The notes beneath the pieces are model-generated. The model did not search any database and was not told the DNA's origin. It was given only the letters and a program-made list of their open reading frames with translations. A DNA stretch of 64,000 nucleotides from Bacteriovoracaceae bacterium (GTDB lineage: Bacteria > Bdellovibrionota > Bacteriovoracia > Bacteriovoracales > Bacteriovoracaceae). Made by a program: the position numbers and the translations under genes. Each line of letters starts with the position of its first letter. Position 1 is the first letter of the stretch. Shown here piece after piece: positions 1 to 8,367 of this stretch. The stretch covers positions 1-64,000 of the forward strand of contig JANJTC010000007.1 in the NCBI GenBank assembly GCA_024711325.1, in the 5' to 3' direction.

Positions 1-1
1 T

Positions 2-2092
2 GCTAAAGAAGCAAGTATTACGGCCGGTACCATTGATCAATACTGGGCGGGAACTAAATCGTGGAGAGACTTTGATGCTGATGTGAGGACTGCGCTTTTA
101 TCTTCTTACAGTGTAACAGCTGGAGTGGTTGCAAATGGAGACGGAATTCAAACAGCGATATCCAAACTGGATGGAAATATTGCTTCCCTTCAGGCCAATG
201 GGCAGTGGAGCAAGAATTTAACCAATGTTTATTACAATTCAGGAAATGTGGGAATTGGAACTATGACTCCTGTCGGTATATTACATACTTCTGGAACTTT
301 ACCTGTCTTCCATAATCGCTACGGCGCTATAGCATCTCATATTGTTTTAAGAAGTGCTCGAGGAACTTCCGCTGCTCCAACTGCTGTTCTGGCCGGGGAA
401 ATCATTGGTACCTTTTCTGCCGAAGGCTATGATGGAAGCGGATATAGTGAAAATGCTCAATTGCGAATTTTAGCAACAGAAAATCAATCTCCAACAACTA
501 AAGGGAGCGAATTTACTTTTTGGACTGTTCCAAATGGTTCGACATCCAGTTCAATGATAAGAAGAATGACTATCGGTAATGATGGTAATGTAGGGATTGG
601 AACGACGACGCCGACCCATAAACTTCATGTAAACGCCGCTTCAAATGGTTCTCCAGGTGGATTGTTCATTGATGGTAAGACTCGAGATGTAGCTGAAAAT
701 AATATTCCACTCCTTCAAATCGATAGTGGTATTGCTGGCGGAAATTCAACGGCCTTATGGGTAAATACTTCTGGTAATTTAGGGATTGGTACAACGAGCC
801 CAACCAGCAAATTGCATGTGTCTTCTCCTATAGGTTTGCAAGTAACTGGAATAAATCTGACTGGTGACGGGACTAATAATGCTGCTTTAAAAGTTCAGGA
901 TTATTCTCAATGGATCTGGAATACTGCTACTAACTGGGGTGTTTTTTGGGCCGGGAGTGATAATTCTGCTTATTCGACATTCAGTACTATCAATCCTAAT
1001 GAAATTGCATTTGTTGGTAACGGTGCAGTTAGAGCAAGTGTGGACTTGGATGACGGTAAAGCTTATTTCGCAGGCAACGTCGGGATAGGAACAACATCTC
1101 CAATAGCAAAACTACATTTAAAAGGAGCTGATGGAAGGGACATTACTGTTTCTCCGGGAACAACTTCGCAATCTTTTAATTTCATTCACAATGACAACGG
1201 CAATATTAATGCCCGGTATGCTAATATAACTGGAGTATTGTCAAATGGTGGTACGGGTTATAACCATGGACATTTAGCCTTCTCAACTGCCCCAGATACA
1301 GTAGGAAATCCTGCTACAGTTGAAAGAATGAGGGTGACTGGGGAGGGGAATGTTGGGATTGGAACTAGTGCTCCTCGAGAACGACTTGATCTGGGTGGAA
1401 ACGGAAGGGCAATCTTTGGACCGAATACAACATGGGGAGCGAACTTAGTTGTCGGAGGCAATGGCTGGTCAGGACCTGATGCAACTGTTGCTGCGACAGA
1501 TGGAAATCTTCATTTAGAATCGCGGACCGGAACCTATTCAACATATATAAACTGGTACGGGGCCTCAGGGGGGTTAAGGGTTGGCAATGGAACGAGTGGT
1601 GGCTTTGGACCAGTTCAGGCTTCGGCCTTCACTGTTTCTTCTGATGTTAGGTTAAAAAAAGATATAACAAAATTAACAAATGCCATCTCAAATCTATCTA
1701 AGATAAATGGTGTAACTTATAAATATAAAGATGAAAAATATAATCAAGAGCAACAGATAGGGGTTATCGCCCAAGAAGTTCAGAAGGTATATCCGGAAGC
1801 CGTATTAATTGATGAAGAGGGAATGCTCTCAGTGAATTACGCATCACTGGTTGCTCCTATTATTGAAGCGGTGAAAGAGCAGCAGAAAGACATTGTAAAG
1901 AACATTGAAATGCTTAAAGTTATGAATGGGAGTATCCAAGCACAGGATAAGGGAATCAAAAACAACGGCAGGCGCATCGCTTCTCTAGAGGCCCACAATT
2001 TACAACTCGGGAAGCAGGTAAAAAAACTGGAAGAAGAAAACCTTGAATTGAAACTACGGCTTGAACGAATTGAAAGACTTTTAACTAAATAA
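2..2092 (+). CDS. Surface/tail-fibre-like protein with C-terminal peptidase S74 chaperone domain (5' end outside window)
   Basis: The reading frame is open from the window edge, so the N-terminus is missing; a GTG at 83 is only an internal codon candidate. At least five copies of a GN(V/L)GIGT-x-(S/T)P-x-x-KLHV type repeat occur near 247, 586, 775, 1075 and 1348, typical of long trimeric surface fibres. The C-terminus carries the S74 intramolecular chaperone motif SDxRLKKDI; the Ser codon is at 1640-1642 and the Lys five residues later at 1655-1657 matches the Ser-Lys dyad known from phage tailspike chaperones and Myrf. The motif GVIAQEVQ and the segment ending in VAPIIEAVKEQ follow, then a coiled coil. 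Family knowledge says the last ~150 residues trimerise the fibre and cut themselves off. The role here (adhesion or prey contact) is inferred. Confidence 0.85.
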   Translation, partial: AKEASITAGTIDQYWAGTKSWRDFDADVRTALLSSYSVTAGVVANGDGIQTAISKLDGNIASLQANGQWSKNLTNVYYNSGNVGIGTMTPVGILHTSGTLPVFHNRYGAIASHIVLRSARGTSAAPTAVLAGEIIGTFSAEGYDGSGYSENAQLRILATENQSPTTKGSEFTFWTVPNGSTSSSMIRRMTIGNDGNVGIGTTTPTHKLHVNAASNGSPGGLFIDGKTRDVAENNIPLLQIDSGIAGGNSTALWVNTSGNLGIGTTSPTSKLHVSSPIGLQVTGINLTGDGTNNAALKVQDYSQWIWNTATNWGVFWAGSDNSAYSTFSTINPNEIAFVGNGAVRASVDLDDGKAYFAGNVGIGTTSPIAKLHLKGADGRDITVSPGTTSQSFNFIHNDNGNINARYANITGVLSNGGTGYNHGHLAFSTAPDTVGNPATVERMRVTGEGNVGIGTSAPRERLDLGGNGRAIFGPNTTWGANLVVGGNGWSGPDATVAATDGNLHLESRTGTYSTYINWYGASGGLRVGNGTSGGFGPVQASAFTVSSDVRLKKDITKLTNAISNLSKINGVTYKYKDEKYNQEQQIGVIAQEVQKVYPEAVLIDEEGMLSVNYASLVAPIIEAVKEQQKDIVKNIEMLKVMNGSIQAQDKGIKNNGRRIASLEAHNLQLGKQVKKLEEENLELKLRLERIERLLTK

Positions 2093-2193
2093 GCTTAAAA
2101 GAGTTGAATTTAAAGAATCTTGAGTGCCCAGAAACCACATCATCGATCAAAATACTAAAACAAAAAGCTATTTCTATCACAGTTGTAGCAACA

Positions 2194-2226
2194 TAACTTT
2201 GTGCGAGTTCTCCTCGCACAAAGTTA
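2194..2226. terminator. 14-bp perfect inverted repeat between convergent genes
   Basis: The arms TAACTTTGTGCGAG (2194-2207) and its exact complement (2213-2226) are separated by the 5-base loop TTCTC. The hairpin lies between the stop of the fibre gene and the stop of the bacterioferritin gene, so it could end transcription from both sides. Neither strand has a clean U-run after the stem, so it is not a textbook intrinsic terminator. Confidence 0.6.
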
Positions 2227-2243
2227 ATAGAAAAAATCTTAAA

Positions 2244-2729
2244 TTATTCAGCACCTTTCTCTGGGTCCATTTGTGACTGCATGTAGTTCTGCGTCCCAAC
2301 GGCCTTAAGAAGATCTCTTTGGGTTTCTAACCAGTCAATGTGGTGTTCTTCCGATTTTAAGATCGATAAGAAAAGATCTCGAGTAGCATAATCTTGTTCT
2401 GTCTCAGCTAACTGAATGCACTTCTTTAGATGAGGAATAGCAGCATATTCAGCTTTAAGATCAGCCTCGATCACTTCAGAGATATTCTGACCAATAGTGA
2501 GTTTATCGAGCTTCTGAAGATTAGGAAGACCTTCCAGAAATAGAATTCGCTTGATAACCATATCCGCGTGTTTCATTTCATCAATTGAAGCCTCATATTC
2601 AAGCTTACCAATTTTTTCCAGACCCCAGTTTTGAAGCATGCGTGAATGCAGAAAATACTGGTTAATAGCAGTAAGCTCTGCAGTTAAAACAGAATTTAAA
2701 GCGTCAATAATAGCGGGAGAACCTTTCAT
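2244..2729 (-). CDS. bfr: Bacterioferritin
   Basis: Iron-storage ferritin-like protein of 161 residues, the usual length. The ATG at 2729 is preferred over an upstream GTG because GAGG sits 5 bases before it and because numbering then matches the family exactly: E18, E51, H54, E94, E127 and H130 form the di-iron ferroxidase site and M52 is the haem ligand. It oxidises Fe(II) and stores ferric iron in a 24-mer shell in the cytoplasm. The next gene upstream on the same strand encodes its ferredoxin partner, which is the standard pairing for iron release. Confidence 0.96.
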   Translation of the reverse strand: MKGSPAIIDALNSVLTAELTAINQYFLHSRMLQNWGLEKIGKLEYEASIDEMKHADMVIKRILFLEGLPNLQKLDKLTIGQNISEVIEADLKAEYAAIPHLKKCIQLAETEQDYATRDLFLSILKSEEHHIDWLETQRDLLKAVGTQNYMQSQMDPEKGAE

Positions 2730-2805
2730 AAGCACCTCGTAATAGAGTCATATTGATTTTGATTGTAGAAGAAGAAAGATGAAGAATCAAAGATGTTCAA
2801 CAGAC

Positions 2806-3012
2806 CTAAGAGTTGTTTGAACCATCTTTCATTTCGATAGGAGATCTTGCGCTATGATCAAGAAGGGTTTTAACAGCATCTTCGACGCAGGTACCACAGT
2901 CAGATCCAATACCAAGAGCTTTTAGAATCTCTTTTGGATTATTGCTGTTCCGAGAAGTCACTGCTTCCTGGATTTGTTTTTCGGTTATACCTTTGCAGAT
3001 GCAGACGTACAT
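2806..3012 (-). CDS. bfd: Bacterioferritin-associated ferredoxin
   Basis: A 68-residue BFD-like [2Fe-2S] protein. The cluster ligands are visible as C4-x-C6 and C39-x-x-C42, the family spacing. It starts MYVCICKG with AAGGA 7 bases before the ATG. BFD docks on bacterioferritin and passes electrons to the haem so stored iron can be mobilised. It lies just upstream of bfr with a 76-base gap, so co-transcription is likely. The tail after residue 55 is longer and more polar than in short BFDs. Confidence 0.93.
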   Translation of the reverse strand: MYVCICKGITEKQIQEAVTSRNSNNPKEILKALGIGSDCGTCVEDAVKTLLDHSARSPIEMKDGSNNS

Positions 3013-3117
3013 TTAAGAGTCCTTGATATTGACCTCATTATATACTTGTTCGGCATATCTAACAAATGTTTTAAAGAAGATTTTTTTGTCTGTCTATGTA
3101 AACGTAAATTCGCAAAG

Positions 3118-3630
3118 TTAGCGCAATGAGCCGAGCCGATGAAGTAGCCTGAAAAGGCCCAAAGTCGACATACTCCATCTGATTTCATCGTTTTTAATAG
3201 TCTGTAGGAGCTCTTCTGGGGTGAATTCAATTAAACCCATGATGGTCTCTTCACCGTCAGGATTGGGAAGTTTAGAAGGAATTAGATCTCTGGCAATGAA
3301 AAAGTACTGATGATGGGTAATGGTTCCCGTGCCTTTGAGAGACCAAAGAAGTTCCATGTTTTGTGCCTTAAGGCCAATTTCTTCCTGCATCTCTCTTTGA
3401 GCATTTTCTTCGGGACTACCTTTTAAAGGTTCAAGAATACCTGAAACGGGTTTTATCCTAACTGGGGGATTTTCATGAGGCCGCTTCTCTTTAATCAGAA
3501 TGATTTTACCTTCCGAAGTAATAGGAAAAATAATAACTCCATCAGGAAGATAGGCGCGCTCCCAGACAATGTTATCAATTTTTTCTTCCGTGACTCGAAT
3601 GATTTGACCCTTATAGACTTCATTTTCCAT
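3118..3630 (-). CDS. Nudix hydrolase, ADP-ribose pyrophosphatase-like
   Basis: A 170-residue protein starting at the ATG at 3630, which has GGAG 9 bases upstream; a longer frame from 3687 would run deep into the neighbouring gene. The Nudix box is present as G64...R79-E80-M-Q-E83-E84-x-G86, so the metal-binding RExxEE core is intact. The Glu normally found eight residues before the Arg is Gly71 and the box is one residue longer than the consensus. Such enzymes cleave nucleoside diphosphates linked to another moiety. It overlaps the esterase gene upstream by 11 bases, so the two are translationally coupled. Confidence 0.82.
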   Translation of the reverse strand: MENEVYKGQIIRVTEEKIDNIVWERAYLPDGVIIFPITSEGKIILIKEKRPHENPPVRIKPVSGILEPLKGSPEENAQREMQEEIGLKAQNMELLWSLKGTGTITHHQYFFIARDLIPSKLPNPDGEETIMGLIEFTPEELLQTIKNDEIRWSMSTLGLFRLLHRLGSLR

Positions 3631-4300
3631 CTGAATATTTCTCCATAATAGAACGAACCATATTTCCCATAGCAGTGGTGATTTCATGTCCAGTATCGGG
3701 AACTGGATGCCAGTTTACATGAATATCTAGGCTTTTTAATTGTTCTATTTCTTTTTGGGCCGAGGCCATCGGGATGATCTCATCCTCTTCACCATGGACG
3801 GCATGCATAGGAAAGGGGAGCTTTTTATGAATGAGGCTTGTCCTGAATTCACAACCGAGACCAATGATAAGTTGAGTTTCTTTTATTTCAAGTCCGGCCA
3901 GAGGGGCAAGGTACCCCCCCTGGGAAAATCCAATAATCGTCACGGGAAGTGCCTGAGGATTTTCTAATTTCAAAAGATCCCTCAGCCAGAACTTCGCGAG
4001 ATCTTGATTGATGAAATATTTTTGTTCCGACTTATCATAAAAGTACCAGGAGTGACCAAAGTCCATCCGACCCGCTTTATTTCTTGGGAGAGGAAATGGG
4101 GCATTGGGAGCAATAATCAGGGCTTCCTGAGGCAGGAATGGCAGGAGTTTGCGAAAGATACGTTTCCCACGTTCACCTAATCCATGCAGGAGTAGGATGA
4201 CCTCTCTATGACCATTTTGTGGTCTTCTGGTCACCCCTTCCATCTGGGCAAATGAGGTGAATTGCCATCTTTCTTCTGAAGTTTCCTGTAAAATTTTCAC
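3620..4300 (-). CDS. Alpha/beta hydrolase, carboxylesterase/phospholipase-like
   Basis: A 226-residue cytoplasmic esterase if translation begins at the GTG at 4300, which has AAGGA 7 bases upstream. A longer frame to 4390 would overlap the divergent gene's start and its SD site, so it is disfavoured. The oxyanion segment HGLGERG, nucleophile Ser126 in GFSQGG, acid Asp173 in HGEEDE and His205 in DTGHE form the triad, matching the YpfH/phospholipase-carboxylesterase branch. The substrate is unknown. It is coupled to the Nudix gene by an 11-base overlap. Confidence 0.8.
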   Translation of the reverse strand: MKILQETSEERWQFTSFAQMEGVTRRPQNGHREVILLLHGLGERGKRIFRKLLPFLPQEALIIAPNAPFPLPRNKAGRMDFGHSWYFYDKSEQKYFINQDLAKFWLRDLLKLENPQALPVTIIGFSQGGYLAPLAGLEIKETQLIIGLGCEFRTSLIHKKLPFPMHAVHGEEDEIIPMASAQKEIEQLKSLDIHVNWHPVPDTGHEITTAMGNMVRSIMEKYSDGK

Positions 4301-4370
4301 AATGTTATCCTTAAAACCCAAAGCTCTTCGATCCACTATAAAATAACTCCAATGTTTTAAGGAGTCTTGT

Positions 4371-4649
4371 ATGAAGTTTCGTAAGTTCACTGTCTTTCAA
4401 GCAAAACCGGCACCTGGCCAGGAGGCGGAAGAGATAGAATTGTTATTTAATCTTGATCATATCATTTCAATCAAGCCCATCCGTATCTCACGAGCGGATA
4501 AACTCTTGAATGGATTCTGGATCAGAACCACTAATGGCAAGAAGTATCGGGCCTCAAAAATACCTGACGATTTGTTGAACACAATTGGTGAAAAGTACCA
4601 AGGACCGATCAATTTGATAGGGGATCTGGACGACCAGCCATTTCAATAA
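4371..4649 (+). CDS. Small conserved-looking protein, function unknown
   Basis: A 92-residue protein with AAGGAG 6 bases before the ATG, which supports it as a real gene. It is soluble, with no signal peptide or membrane segment. The middle reads as beta-strand/loop (LDHIISIKP, WIRTTNGKKYRA), loosely reminiscent of FlbD-type small proteins, but this is too weak for assignment. It is divergent from the esterase gene and 58 bases upstream of the next gene; the 6-bp hairpin at 4664-4680 in that gap may weakly separate them. Confidence 0.6.
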   Translation: MKFRKFTVFQAKPAPGQEAEEIELLFNLDHIISIKPIRISRADKLLNGFWIRTTNGKKYRASKIPDDLLNTIGEKYQGPINLIGDLDDQPFQ

Positions 4650-4707
4650 AGTATAAAGTCCTTAAGAGACGTCATCTCTTTCCGAAAAGAAGGTAAGAGG
4701 TGACGCT

Positions 4708-5232
4708 ATGATGAATCTAATTCAAAAATTTCTTTCTAAAGATCGAACTAATAAATCGCAACTTCGAAAGAACTTCAGCGTTTTCTTTTATGGCCTTCCT
4801 GAACACCAGTGGATTCTTGAATCCAGCAACAAAGCTCATTTTGATAAATTGTTCTCTCATCTGCCTTCTGGCGTTCTTGAGGCCATGATGACAAAGTATC
4901 CAGTTATCTTTGTTCCCAGCCAGGAATTAAAAAAGAATGAGCCAGGCCGGGTTTTGAATAACATGATCGTTGTTTTCCCTGAGTTTCAAAAGCTTCTTCA
5001 ATCCGAAAAGAAAAGTGCAGTCGCCTATCTGGCCCATGAAGTGGCCTTTGTTTTGTATGAGCTGGAAGGAATGAAGGAAGATCCTTTAATGGCCGAAGTT
5101 TCGGCAGATAAGTTTGTTTGTGACCTGGGTCTGACTTTTGAACTGGAAGAACTTCTTTTGATGCTGGATGAAACGATAGAGAAACGGCTTCGACTCACAT
5201 ATCTCACCATTAATCATTTTAAAGATTTTTAA
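4708..5232 (+). CDS. Zincin-like protein with incomplete metal motif, function unknown
   Basis: A 174-residue cytoplasmic protein with AAGAGGTGA upstream of ATGATG. Residues around 109-135 read AHEVAF...EVSADKFVCDLG, which has the order of the M48/M-type metallopeptidase helix pair (HExxH then ExxAD). The second His of HExxH is Phe here, so catalytic zinc binding is doubtful. It could be a degenerate or non-catalytic relative, or the resemblance could be chance. No neighbour clarifies its role. Confidence 0.55.
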   Translation: MMNLIQKFLSKDRTNKSQLRKNFSVFFYGLPEHQWILESSNKAHFDKLFSHLPSGVLEAMMTKYPVIFVPSQELKKNEPGRVLNNMIVVFPEFQKLLQSEKKSAVAYLAHEVAFVLYELEGMKEDPLMAEVSADKFVCDLGLTFELEELLLMLDETIEKRLRLTYLTINHFKDF

Positions 5233-5368
5233 AAACTCCTTTTATTTGCGAAGCGGAAAAGTCAGGAAAGGTATTCTTTAGATTTTTCCTATTGAACTAA
5301 AAACATAACGCCACATAATGGATAGTAATGTTTTTGTTAACAATTAAACCTTCACATTGGAGTTAGGT

Positions 5369-5833
5369 ATGAAAAAACTATTACTTGTTGTTGCTGCTGC
5401 TGCCCTTATGACTTCGTCTGCTTTTGCTGCTAAATACGGCTCTGCTGGCTGCGGTCTTGGTTCTATGGTGTTTGAAGGTGACCAAACTTGGTGGAAGCAA
5501 GTTCTTGCTGCTACTACAAACGGTACTGGTTTCCAAACTATCGCTATCACTCTAGGTACTTCTAACTGTGATTCTCCAGCTCCTCTTAAAGTAGGTCAGG
5601 CAGAAGCATATGTTGAAGCTAATAAAGTAGCTCTTGCGAATGATATTGCTCGTGGTAATGGTGAAACTATTGTTGGTCTTTCTAAGGTTTATGGCTGTGC
5701 TAACTCAACTGAGTTTGGCCAGGCTTTGAAGTCTAACTATTCTTCAATCTTTACAACAGCTAACGCTTCTTCAACTGAGATCACTCACAACATTAATACT
5801 GTTGCTTCTACTACTTGCAACACTCAGATCTAA
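5369..5833 (+). CDS. DUF3015 family secreted protein
   Basis: A 154-residue exported protein. The ATG at 5369 has GGAG 6 bases upstream and begins MKKLLLVVAAAALMTSSAFA, a clear Sec signal peptide cut after AFA. The mature part starts KYGSAGCGLGSMVFEG and contains paired cysteines, matching DUF3015. Codon use is strongly biased to GCT, TCT, CTT and GTT, unlike its neighbours, suggesting high expression. The molecular function of DUF3015 is not known. A hairpin directly follows the gene and precedes the Lnb-like gene. Confidence 0.88.
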   Translation: MKKLLLVVAAAALMTSSAFAAKYGSAGCGLGSMVFEGDQTWWKQVLAATTNGTGFQTIAITLGTSNCDSPAPLKVGQAEAYVEANKVALANDIARGNGETIVGLSKVYGCANSTEFGQALKSNYSSIFTTANASSTEITHNINTVASTTCNTQI

Positions 5834-5843
5834 TTTCTATAAT

Positions 5844-5870
5844 GGGACCTGTTACAAAATAGCAGGTCCC
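5844..5870 (+). promoter_or_regulatory. 8-bp hairpin covering the SD site of the Lnb-like gene
   Basis: GGGACCTG (5844-5851) pairs perfectly with CAGGTCCC (5863-5870) across an 11-base loop. The 3' arm ends on the base before the ATG at 5871 and contains the only SD-like bases (AGG). Folding would therefore hide the ribosome site of the downstream gene and may also damp read-through from the strongly expressed DUF3015 gene. There is no U-run straight after the stem. Confidence 0.6.
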
Positions 5871-7754
5871 ATGCATATCATTCTCTTATTGATTTTTTTT
5901 TCTCTTCCAACTTTCGCCAGAAATGAAGTCACTGATCTTGCGGAGTCTCCTAAATGGCTAAAGCTTCTTCATTATAAGAAAACACTCTTAGGTAATTATG
6001 TCAGCGAAGCAGATGCAAAAAGTTTCTTCTTGCACTCAGATGGTAAAACCAATCCTTTGCTGGAACTCAAAAAATCCATAGATATTTTTAGTCAGACGAA
6101 TACACCAAATGATGATCATGCCATTTGTAAATTTCCTCTCCGTTACAAGTGGCTTAACAAAGAGCTTGGGATGCCCTGGAAGGCCGACTTCTCAGGTTGC
6201 ACTAAGTATATTAGCTTTTTTTCAAAGCTTGCGGCCAAACGTGCAAGCATTGTGTTTTCTTCTTATTATTTGACCAATCCGAACTCGGCTTTTGGGCATA
6301 CCTTGCTAAGACTGAGTCGCTATGATGATAAAAATGAAACCGAGATGCTGGATTATGGGATCAATTATGCGGCCCAGGCCAAGGAAAATAATCCCTTCCT
6401 TTATGCAGTAAAAGGGTTGTTTGGCGGCTTTCATGGAGAATTTGCAGCAATTCCTTATTATTATAAAATTCGTGAATACAGTAACTTCGAATTTCGTGAT
6501 TTATGGTCTTATGACTTAAAGCTTACCATGCCGGAAGTGCTTGAGATGGTGGATCATATCTGGGAGCTGGGTAACACTTATTTTGATTATTTTTATTTCC
6601 ATGAAAATTGTTCTTATCATTTACTAAGTATTATCGATGTTGCTCGCCCAGGTCTCAATCTTACTGACAGGTACAGTCACTATACCATTCCGGCGGATAC
6701 CGTTCGGTTGCTTCATAATGAAGGCCTGATTGACGAGGGTAAAAGACGTGAGTCAACTTACTCTAAACTCACCAGGCTGTCAGAGGATTTAAAACACGAC
6801 GAGTTGCAGTTAGCTAAAAAAATTGCGGAGGATCCGGTTGATACTCTTGTTTTATTAAAAGGAAAAAGTGATCAGAAAGCAGCGGAAGTTTTAGATGTCT
6901 CTATGGAAGCTTTTGATTACTTTCACTTCGAAAAAATCTTAAAAGATGACCCGGCCACCAAAGAACTGAAATCTCATATCTTAACAGTTCGGGCGAAGAA
7001 TCCAGTTATTTCCCATGATATTATTGATCCAAAGAAAACGGCGCAGGATTCTCCAGCTTATGGCCATTCTCCCACCAGATGGGTTCTATCAGAAAACTAT
7101 TATGATAAAATTGGAAAAAGTACCCGGTTGGAATTTCGAGCGGCCCTGCATGATTTGTTAGAACCACCGGCCGGATCTTTAAAAGAAGCTCAACTTGAAA
7201 TTGGGAAAATTTCTTTTGAGCTGCAAGAGAGAAATTATCAGGACGGTAAACTGATTCTGGATAATTTTTCGATCTTTAACATTAAAAATTATGCTGAACA
7301 AAACTTCTGGGCTTCACCTATTTCCTGGGAGATTGATCTTGGTGCCAAGCAACTTAGAAGAGTAAGCTGCTTTGATTGTCCCGCAGTTTTTGTTAATGGA
7401 TCGGTCGGCAATAGTCTCCAATTGGCCCGCCAAAAGGTTCTATTGGCCTTCTTATTAAATGGCGAGCTCGATTTTCAATCCCAGTTTGAAAATAATTACC
7501 GAGTTGGTTTAGGACCGAAAGTATTTGCCCGTTTTAAATTCTCGGATAAATGGATGGCCGGTTTAAATACTTTTTATCATTTCAATACTTATGAACATAA
7601 AAAGATCTTTCAGGATTATGAGTGGTGGAATGAGTTGGAATTGCGTCACCACCTTAATGATAAGATATCCCTTTCCTTAAAAGGGGGAGGTATTGAAAGA
7701 GAAAGAGAATGGTTCACATTTGGAGAGTTTGGAATACAGTACTTCTATGAATAA
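5871..7754 (+). CDS. DUF4105 / Lnb-like periplasmic acyltransferase domain protein
   Basis: A 627-residue exported protein starting at 5871 with a signal peptide (MHIILLLIFFSLPTFA). The DUF4105 core contains AFGHTLLR with His143 and HENCSYHLL with Cys247, the His/Cys pair expected for this papain-like family. Lnb of Bacteroidetes, the characterised member, N-acylates lipoproteins; whether this protein does the same is inference. The C-terminal ~200 residues are beta-rich with alternating aromatic strands, resembling an outer-membrane-associated domain. The gene overlaps the dipeptidase gene by 8 bases and is preceded by a hairpin that hides its SD site. Confidence 0.8.
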   Translation: MHIILLLIFFSLPTFARNEVTDLAESPKWLKLLHYKKTLLGNYVSEADAKSFFLHSDGKTNPLLELKKSIDIFSQTNTPNDDHAICKFPLRYKWLNKELGMPWKADFSGCTKYISFFSKLAAKRASIVFSSYYLTNPNSAFGHTLLRLSRYDDKNETEMLDYGINYAAQAKENNPFLYAVKGLFGGFHGEFAAIPYYYKIREYSNFEFRDLWSYDLKLTMPEVLEMVDHIWELGNTYFDYFYFHENCSYHLLSIIDVARPGLNLTDRYSHYTIPADTVRLLHNEGLIDEGKRRESTYSKLTRLSEDLKHDELQLAKKIAEDPVDTLVLLKGKSDQKAAEVLDVSMEAFDYFHFEKILKDDPATKELKSHILTVRAKNPVISHDIIDPKKTAQDSPAYGHSPTRWVLSENYYDKIGKSTRLEFRAALHDLLEPPAGSLKEAQLEIGKISFELQERNYQDGKLILDNFSIFNIKNYAEQNFWASPISWEIDLGAKQLRRVSCFDCPAVFVNGSVGNSLQLARQKVLLAFLLNGELDFQSQFENNYRVGLGPKVFARFKFSDKWMAGLNTFYHFNTYEHKKIFQDYEWWNELELRHHLNDKISLSLKGGGIEREREWFTFGEFGIQYFYE

Positions 7755-8367
7755 GATTCATCCTGAATTTATTTCGCTTAGTGAAGTTTGCCCAGGCATC
7801 AGAGTCCAGATGGACTACAGCTCCATTCATAATTTCACCGGTCAGATTGTTCCTGGCTATAAAGCGCAAAAAGCTTATATGGCAAAACCTTCGGCGGAAG
7901 CACTGGGGAGAGTTCAGAAGAAAGCTTTGGAACTTGGCCTCTCACTTAAAATTTTTGATGCTTACCGTCCGGTAAAAGCGGTATCTTTTTTCCAAGCTTG
8001 GGCGCAATTACCGGAAACAAATCCCGAACTAAAATCCATGTATTATCCAGGGTTTTCACGAATTGATTTATTCGAACAAGGCTTTATCGCTAAGCAGTCT
8101 TCCCACTCTCGGGGAAGTGCTGTCGATCTGACTTTGTGTGATAATCATTCGGGTCATGATTTAGATATGGGGAGTGCCTTTGATTATTTTGATGTGATCT
8201 CCCATACCGATAATGATTCAATTTCTGATGAGCAAACAAAGAATCGAAGGCTTTTAAAGAGTTTAATGGAGAGCGAAGGCTTTAAGAACTTTTTCCAGGA
8301 ATGGTGGCATTTTTCTCTTCGACCAGAACCATTTCCTCATGACGCTTTTGATTTTGACATTGAATAA
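7747..8367 (+). CDS. D-alanyl-D-alanine dipeptidase, VanX/DdpX type
   Basis: A 206-residue M15D zinc dipeptidase. Zinc ligands are seen as His120 and Asp127 in SSHSRGSAVD and His188 in EWWH, with Glu185 as general base and Arg74 in DAYRP; the spacings equal those of VanX (H116, D123, E181, H184, R71). It splits D-Ala-D-Ala. The ATG at 7747 overlaps the upstream stop by 8 bases; a TTG at 7693 has its SD site only 2 bases away and is unlikely. No signal peptide is seen, so it is probably cytoplasmic and recycles or removes D-Ala-D-Ala. No van regulatory genes are nearby. Confidence 0.92.
   Translation: MNKIHPEFISLSEVCPGIRVQMDYSSIHNFTGQIVPGYKAQKAYMAKPSAEALGRVQKKALELGLSLKIFDAYRPVKAVSFFQAWAQLPETNPELKSMYYPGFSRIDLFEQGFIAKQSSHSRGSAVDLTLCDNHSGHDLDMGSAFDYFDVISHTDNDSISDEQTKNRRLLKSLMESEGFKNFFQEWWHFSLRPEPFPHDAFDFDIE

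Noticed and set aside
1258..1461. Minus-strand frame within the fibre gene
   Set aside because: Shadow of the repeats in the real frame.
2985..3230. 81-codon minus-strand frame inside the Nudix gene region
   Set aside because: It overlaps bfd and the Nudix gene in other frames, lacks an SD site and has no family features.
4301..4390. Extended N-terminus of the esterase
   Set aside because: It would overlap the divergent gene's start and SD site; a GTG at 4300 has a better SD site.
7693..7746. TTG start for the dipeptidase at 7693
   Set aside because: The GGAGG is only 2 bases from the TTG; ATG at 7747 fits the family N-terminus.
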